A stretch of DNA of 64,000 nucleotides from an uncultured Ruminococcus sp. (GTDB taxonomy: Bacteria > Bacillota > Clostridia > Oscillospirales > Ruminococcaceae): assembly GCA_900538575.1 (NCBI GenBank), contig UPZA01000004.1, forward strand, positions 171,731 through 235,730, given 5' to 3'. Shown here piece after piece: positions 60,006-64,000 of the stretch. The translations under genes and the position numbers were made by a program. Position 1 is the first letter of the stretch; every line of letters begins with the position of its first letter. The notes under the pieces were generated by a model. It was not told the DNA's origin. It searched no databases and saw only the letters and a program-made list of their open reading frames with translations.

Positions 60006-60124
60006 AATTTTCTCCATTCTGCCGCTTTAATATTCCGGCATGCAAAGAAATTATCCTTAAAGCGGCTTATTAAAGATAAAAAACTCCTTTGCCTGCTGAC
60101 TTTTATTTTATAATTATTCCCAAT

Positions 60125-60322
60125 TTATTTGGATTTATAATAAAGCATACAGTGACAATACCCTTCAAAATCCGGATCCTTTATTTGATCTCTGAATTCA
60201 CTGCATATGCATTTATTGGCCTCAGTTCTCTCCAGCCTGCATGGACAGTAACCCCCCGTTCTTTCAAGACCTTCCTTTATAGTTTTAACAATTTCCTCGT
60301 CCTTATTAAACGAAACTTTCAT
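60125..60322 (-). CDS. Mini ferredoxin-thioredoxin-reductase-like protein
   Basis: 65 residues with six cysteines in three C-x-C pairs: CPC (26-28), CIC (38-40) and CHC (56-58), in the context YCPCR and YCHCMLYY. The catalytic beta chain of ferredoxin-thioredoxin reductase has CPC-X16-CPC-X8-CHC; here the spacings are 9 and 15 and the N-terminal part is shorter. Four cysteines could hold a 4Fe-4S cluster and two form the redox disulfide, as in FTR. It lies just upstream of trxA. There is no variable alpha chain, as in other anaerobes. Assignment rests on the motif set. Confidence 0.8.
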   Translation of the reverse strand: MKVSFNKDEEIVKTIKEGLERTGGYCPCRLERTEANKCICSEFRDQIKDPDFEGYCHCMLYYKSK

Positions 60323-60479
60323 ATGTATTGCCCCCTTTTCGTTTATAGCATAGGTTTTATCAAATTTATACTTCTTTGTTTTATTATAGCATAATTTTAT
60401 TTATATTAAAAGCAAAAACAGTAATTTTTATTTTAATTAATAAAAACGGTTAAATTTTAGTAAAGAAAAATAAAATATA

Positions 60480-60508
60480 TTGATTTTCAACGTACTGTAA
60501 TATATAAT
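60480..60508 (+). promoter_or_regulatory. Promoter of the small XRE gene
   Basis: TTGATT, a 17-base spacer and TATAAT (ending near 60508), about 35 bases before ATG 60542. Coordinates good to a base or two. Confidence 0.65.
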
Positions 60509-60541
60509 TCTATTATATAAAAATAAAGGAGTAATATAATT

Positions 60542-60784
60542 ATGAGACTGGACTATAACAAGCTTGCCGAAGCAAGAAAGAAAAAAGGACTGACGTTAGG
60601 CTTTGCCGCAGAAAAAATAGGCGTTCCTGCGTCCGTTTTAAGAAAACTGGAAAGCGGTCAAAGAAATCAAAGCCTTGAAGCAGGACGTGAAAATTCATTT
60701 GTTTCCTCATTACTTGCTCTTTATAAAATTAAAATCGAAGAGCTTTATTTTGATAAGGATATTGAACGAATTAATAACGTATAA
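60542..60784 (+). CDS. XRE-family small regulator
   Basis: 80 residues: a Cro/C1 helix-turn-helix (KLAEARKKKGLTLGFAAEKI, VPASVLRKLESGQRNQSLEA) and a short tail (LYKIKIEELYFDKD). It is monocistronic, with an upstream promoter, GGAG before ATG 60542 and a terminator after it. The target is unknown. Confidence 0.85.
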   Translation: MRLDYNKLAEARKKKGLTLGFAAEKIGVPASVLRKLESGQRNQSLEAGRENSFVSSLLALYKIKIEELYFDKDIERINNV

Positions 60785-60821
60785 ATTTAACAAATACAAA
60801 AGCTTATATTAATCATTATCA

Positions 60822-60858
60822 AAAAGCTGACTTCGCTTATATTGCGAAATCAGCTTTT
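60822..60858. terminator. Bidirectional terminator between XRE and DUF368 genes
   Basis: A 14-bp stem with one mismatch (AAAAGCTGA-TTCGC against its complement), T runs on both strands, between convergent genes. Confidence 0.8.
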
Positions 60859-60899
60859 GTAATATACTTAACTCAATTTACTTTAATTTCAATGCCGGT

Positions 60900-61781
60900 T
60901 TAATTAACGGCAGTTTTTTCTAATGGCTCCGGAGAGCATTCCAAATTCGAACATGCTTTGCTAATAATATATGAAACCGCGGCTCCGCCTATTATACATA
61001 CGGCATAGAGAATTAAATTAACTGCTCCTGTACGGAAATCAGGAAATATCATTACTGTAGTTGCCGCCACTATACCAAGCACACAATGCGATATAGAAGA
61101 ATAAAACCTTTCGTATGCCGCATTTACTCCCCTTGGCAAAACAGCAAGACAAAGACCTGCGCCTGCTGCAAGAGGTATCAAAACCTTAACAGAAAATGAG
61201 GATATTCCGTCAAGCATGGGCTGATATAAACCAAAAAACAGCAATAATGTAGATGAGCTTAATCCCGGAACTACAAAGCTTAAACCCCACATAATACCGC
61301 AAAGAAAAAATCCTCTTATATCCGGCTTTAGACTCATTGAAGCTGAGCTTTTAAGAAATACAAGCAGTACCAGCATTATAATAAAACCGGCAATAAGAGC
61401 GGTAAACGACGATCTCCTTCGTCCTTCCTGTCCCGCGTCTCTCCAAAGCTCCGGAAAGGTACCGATTACAAAGCCGATAAAGGCGCATGTAACTGCATTA
61501 CTGTTTTTTCCCATAAGCCAGCCGGCAACTCCGGATAAACCGATAAAGCCTACCGCTATTCCGACTATAAATAAAGAAAGTATCATCCAATACTTTTTCA
61601 GACCTTCTCTGGGCTTTGAGAATACCTCTATCAAAGGCTTATACATACCGAAAGCCACACAGAGAGTTCCTCCGCTTATGCCGGGCATAATAGCTCCGAA
61701 TCCGACAATAATCCCTTTGACAAGCAAAAGCCATTTCTGCTTAGCATTATATCCTTCCATACAAACTCTCTCATCAGCCAA
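60900..61781 (-). CDS. DUF368 membrane protein (PopT/undecaprenyl-phosphate translocase family)
   Basis: 293 residues with eight or nine membrane helices. The family signatures GFGAIMPGISGGTLCVAFG (about 32-50) and FVVPGLSSSTLLLFFGLYQP (about 170-188) are the two pseudo-symmetric repeats. DUF368 proteins have been shown to flip undecaprenyl phosphate for recycling in cell-wall synthesis. The start is TTG 61781, with GGAGG 7 bases upstream; Met8 is an alternative. It is downstream of the KdpE-like gene with about 100 bases between. Confidence 0.9.
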   Translation of the reverse strand: MADERVCMEGYNAKQKWLLLVKGIIVGFGAIMPGISGGTLCVAFGMYKPLIEVFSKPREGLKKYWMILSLFIVGIAVGFIGLSGVAGWLMGKNSNAVTCAFIGFVIGTFPELWRDAGQEGRRRSSFTALIAGFIIMLVLLVFLKSSASMSLKPDIRGFFLCGIMWGLSFVVPGLSSSTLLLFFGLYQPMLDGISSFSVKVLIPLAAGAGLCLAVLPRGVNAAYERFYSSISHCVLGIVAATTVMIFPDFRTGAVNLILYAVCIIGGAAVSYIISKACSNLECSPEPLEKTAVN

Positions 61782-61881
61782 TTATATTCCTCCGTTCTGA
61801 AATACTGTTTTTTTCATTAAACCTTATTGTAACATATTTATATGCCTTTATACCGTAATTAATGATGTAAGGTTTACGGCT

Positions 61882-62583
61882 CTATTCATCAGTCATACGG
61901 TATCCTACGCCAAGCTCATTTAATATATATTTTTGCTCGCCGGGTCTGACTCCAAGTTTTTTTCTTATATTTGCCATATTTACCTGGAGCTTTTTTGTTC
62001 CTCCCGGATCAGAAACGCCCCAGACGGCCTTTACAATCGCGGCATATGTTAGTACTTTACCAGAATGCTCTGACAGCAAGGCGACGATATTATATTCCGT
62101 CTGAGTAAGACAGATTTTATTTCCTCCAATAGAAACTATCCGGCGGTCATAATCAATTTCCAAATCGCCGGATATAAATTTACCACCCGGAACAGAGCCC
62201 ATTACAGAGCTATGACGGCTATTTCTCAACGCTGCTCTGACGCGCGCAAGAAGCTCGCCTGTACCGAACGGCTTTGTAATATAATCGTTTGCTCCGCAGT
62301 CAAGAGCCGAAATCTTATCCTTTTCAGTAGTTCTTGCAGACAGAACGATTATAGGATTAACGTCAGACCGTCTGACTGCTTTTATAAACTCCAACCCGTC
62401 CCTGTCGGGCAATCCTAAATCCAGAATAATAAGATCCGGATTGTGTGATAAAAACATAAAAATTCCCTGCTCGCAGTTTTCTGCGGTCATCACCTTATAA
62501 CCGTTGGTGTCTAATATTGTTTCCATAAAGCTTCGTATATTTGCTTCGTCTTCTACAACAAGAAGCTTATATTTATTATTCAT
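61882..62583 (-). CDS. kdpE: KdpE-like response regulator
   Basis: 233 residues. The receiver domain has the acidic pair (VVEDEANI), phosphoacceptor Asp in LIILDLGLPDRDG (about residue 55), Thr/Ser in VLSARTTEKDK and Lys in NDYITKPFG. An OmpR-type winged helix follows (about 135-230, with LTQTEYNIVALLSEHSGKVL and YAAIVKAVWG). The sequence is closest in style to KdpE. No kdpFABC potassium pump is in the window, so the regulon is unknown. It is co-expressed with the kinase by 8-base overlap. Confidence 0.88.
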   Translation of the reverse strand: MNNKYKLLVVEDEANIRSFMETILDTNGYKVMTAENCEQGIFMFLSHNPDLIILDLGLPDRDGLEFIKAVRRSDVNPIIVLSARTTEKDKISALDCGANDYITKPFGTGELLARVRAALRNSRHSSVMGSVPGGKFISGDLEIDYDRRIVSIGGNKICLTQTEYNIVALLSEHSGKVLTYAAIVKAVWGVSDPGGTKKLQVNMANIRKKLGVRPGEQKYILNELGVGYRMTDE

Positions 62584-63634
62584 TTGCCTTATCCTCCATG
62601 CCCAACCAAAAGCTGAATACAGAGCCTCCGCCCTTTCTGCATTTAGCCTGTATAACGCCGCCGTGAGCCTTTATAATAGCGGCGCAAACCGATAATCCGA
62701 CGCCCATATTTCTCTTATTATCGGAAGGAACATTAACGCTTCTTATATTTCCGGTAAATATTGTTTTTAGTTTTTCTTCAGGTATGCCGCACCCGTCGTC
62801 AGATATCTCAAAAACCGCACGACTGTCAGTCGTATAAACTCTGAAAAAAAGCGTTGTCATACCATAGGCATGTAAAACCGCGTTTTCCAATAAATTAATA
62901 ATCACCTGCTCTATAAGAAGCGCATCCATAGGAATACTGATAAAATCCTCCGGAATTTCAGTTTCAATAGATTGTCCCGGATACATTTTCCTAAACTTGA
63001 CCAACACATCGTCTACCAGTTCTTCAACAACTATTGGCGTTTTAATAACTGAAACATTCTCACCGTCTATTTTGGTAATAGAAAGAAGATTTTCAACCAT
63101 TCTTATAAGCCACTCGGAATCGTCCCGTATTTCACCTAAAAGCTTAAGCTTCTTCTGCTTTCCAAGTAAACAGTAATTATCTATTATAGCAGAACAAGAA
63201 CCGTAAATTGAAGTCAACGGAGTGCGTAAATCATGTGAAACAGCTCTGAGCAAATCGGCTCTCATCTTCTCCTTTTCGCTATCGGCCTTTATTCTTTCCT
63301 GAAGTTTCAGCTTTGTAGTAAGCGCGCTCGTAACTACTGCAACGCAAAGCATTACAACCGCTGAAAGCAGATTTACCGGATTTAAAAAATCAAATTTAAA
63401 ATACGGAAATGCAAAGGCATAATTAACAGCAAGAACGCTTAGCATAGACGCTGCTATACCGTAAATATAACCCTTTGTCGTCAGCGATACTATAAAAACT
63501 GCCAGGACAAATAAAAGAGGAGCCAATGACGGAGTATTGCAAAGCTCATGTAATAAAATACTTAATATAAATGATAATGCTAAAATAAACAGCGTCAGCA
63601 ATGAATCCTTTACATATTTTAGGAAACGTTTCAT
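62576..63634 (-). CDS. KdpD-like sensor histidine kinase, truncated form
   Basis: 352 residues from ATG 63634 (AGGGGGA upstream; the frame is open to 63688). It has four membrane helices of DUF4118 type (about 12-105), a linker, HisKA with AVSHDLRTPLTSIYGS (His about 133) and HATPase with the N box (NLLENAVLHA), G1 (ISDDGCGIPE) and G2 (GVGLSVC). It corresponds to the C-terminal half of KdpD and lacks the N-terminal KdpD sensor and UspA domains, so it is not a full KdpD. The truncated form is widespread in Clostridia. Confidence 0.88.
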   Translation of the reverse strand: MKRFLKYVKDSLLTLFILALSFILSILLHELCNTPSLAPLLFVLAVFIVSLTTKGYIYGIAASMLSVLAVNYAFAFPYFKFDFLNPVNLLSAVVMLCVAVVTSALTTKLKLQERIKADSEKEKMRADLLRAVSHDLRTPLTSIYGSCSAIIDNYCLLGKQKKLKLLGEIRDDSEWLIRMVENLLSITKIDGENVSVIKTPIVVEELVDDVLVKFRKMYPGQSIETEIPEDFISIPMDALLIEQVIINLLENAVLHAYGMTTLFFRVYTTDSRAVFEISDDGCGIPEEKLKTIFTGNIRSVNVPSDNKRNMGVGLSVCAAIIKAHGGVIQAKCRKGGGSVFSFWLGMEDKANE

Positions 63635-63728
63635 ATCCAATTCCCCCTGCTTATTAATTATAGCATAAAATCGGTAAAGATTCAGCAAAGATAAAATTTT
63701 TTATTTCCTTCATCTCGCTTTTTTATGA

Positions 63729-64000
63729 TTACATCTTCTTTTCAAGCTCCGTATGAAGTCTTTTTATAAAATTCTGTCCGGCAATTCCGTTCTGCTTATA
63801 ACCCCATTGCCCTAACAGATAATTCACTGCGTTCAGAGTTCCGTCTCCAAACCATATGTTTTTATCCATTCCGTACTTATTTATTCCGATCTTTTTCGCA
63901 AGGAGCAGCAGCTCTTTAAGGGAAAGCACGCCGATAGTGCTGTCGCCCTTCTTGTAGCCCGTTTTGTCCAGTACAGGCTTAGCAGACGAAACACTGTCAG
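63729..64000 (-). CDS. C-terminal end of a protein, possible cell-wall-binding module (partial)
   Basis: The frame enters from the right edge (first full codon at 63998) and gives 89 residues: DSVSSAKPVLDKTGYKKGDS, then VLSLKELLLLAKKIGINKYG, DKNIWFGDGTLNAVNYLLGQ and ending in FIKRLHTELEKKM. The pattern of DGT-NAVN-LLGQWGYKQNGIAG recalls peptidoglycan-binding-like modules at the end of ruminococcal lysozyme or amidase proteins, but I cannot place it firmly. An internal ATG at 63929 is not a convincing start, as coding sequence continues upstream. Confidence 0.5.
   Translation of the reverse strand, partial: DSVSSAKPVLDKTGYKKGDSTIGVLSLKELLLLAKKIGINKYGMDKNIWFGDGTLNAVNYLLGQWGYKQNGIAGQNFIKRLHTELEKKM

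Noticed and set aside
63689..63728. Phage origin for the right-edge gene
   Set aside because: Only one partial module of a possible cell-wall protein is visible; no integrase, holin or structural genes are present.

Overview
The window looks like a chromosomal segment of a low-GC, spore-forming, cellulosome-type Ruminococcus or close relative (Oscillospiraceae). Three predicted secreted proteins end in dockerin modules, one protein ends in an SPKTG sortase-type signal, sporulation genes are present (spoIVA, a sipL-like gene, spoVT), and housekeeping genes are of Firmicutes type (lon, engB, pcrA, thrS with a T-box, sbcCD). No rRNA, tRNA, CRISPR array, insertion sequence or prophage was recognised. 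Genus placement is an inference from gene content and AT-rich spacers.

Layout. 1-3.8 kb (minus): lon-engB-lysA, with lysA cut by the window edge. 4-7.1 kb (plus): overlapping genes for an FHA protein, an FtsW/RodA protein and a penicillin-binding protein, a cell-wall synthesis triad. 7.2-9 kb: secreted GH5 with dockerin. 9-13.3 kb (minus): TspO, a two-gene ABC exporter, an HtrA protease, and a short plus-strand RNA candidate. 13.4-24 kb (minus): sbcD-sbcC, an FkbM methyltransferase, a small PH-like protein, a GH31 alpha-xylosidase and pcrA. 24-27.4 kb: sipL-spoIVA. 27.7-31.5 kb (minus): dockerin protein, a cation diffusion facilitator with a 59-residue TTG-start partner, and a second GH5 with dockerin. 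31.8 kb: spoVT. 32-39 kb (minus): two paralogous Wzz-like membrane proteins, then a T-box leader, a membrane lipase-like hydrolase and thrS. 39-41 kb: XRE regulators, a DUF2975 protein and an RNA candidate. 40.8-45.5 kb (minus): O-acetylhomoserine sulfhydrylase-cysK and a copper P-type ATPase. 45.7-49.7 kb (plus): GH95 and GH26. 50-54.3 kb (plus): a LysR regulator and metE-metF with MET-box-like sites. 54.3-58.9 kb: a WYL regulator behind a terminator-containing leader, a tocopherol-cyclase-like protein, an SPKTG protein and two GyrI-like proteins. 58.9-64 kb (mostly minus): a methyltransferase, an FTR-like mini protein with trxA, an XRE protein, DUF368, a KdpDE-like two-component pair, and the end of a possible cell-wall protein.

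How the genes fit together. The GH5/dockerin proteins, GH26, GH95 and GH31 fit plant beta-glucan, mannan and xyloglucan use: dockerin enzymes outside, a lipid-anchored GH26 at the surface, and GH31 and GH95 without signal peptides trimming imported oligosaccharides. Sulfur and methionine supply is covered by OAH sulfhydrylase, cysK, metE and metF, and the LysR protein probably controls metE-metF.

The least explained parts are RNA-like units: strong promoter-like sequences followed closely by perfect terminator hairpins with no ORF between them, at 11.7, 24.1, 39.7 and 54.4 kb. The last lies directly upstream of the WYL regulator and has the layout of a riboswitch or attenuator. A T-box that precedes a lipase-like gene rather than thrS directly, and a 65-residue ferredoxin-thioredoxin-reductase-like protein beside thioredoxin, are also notable.
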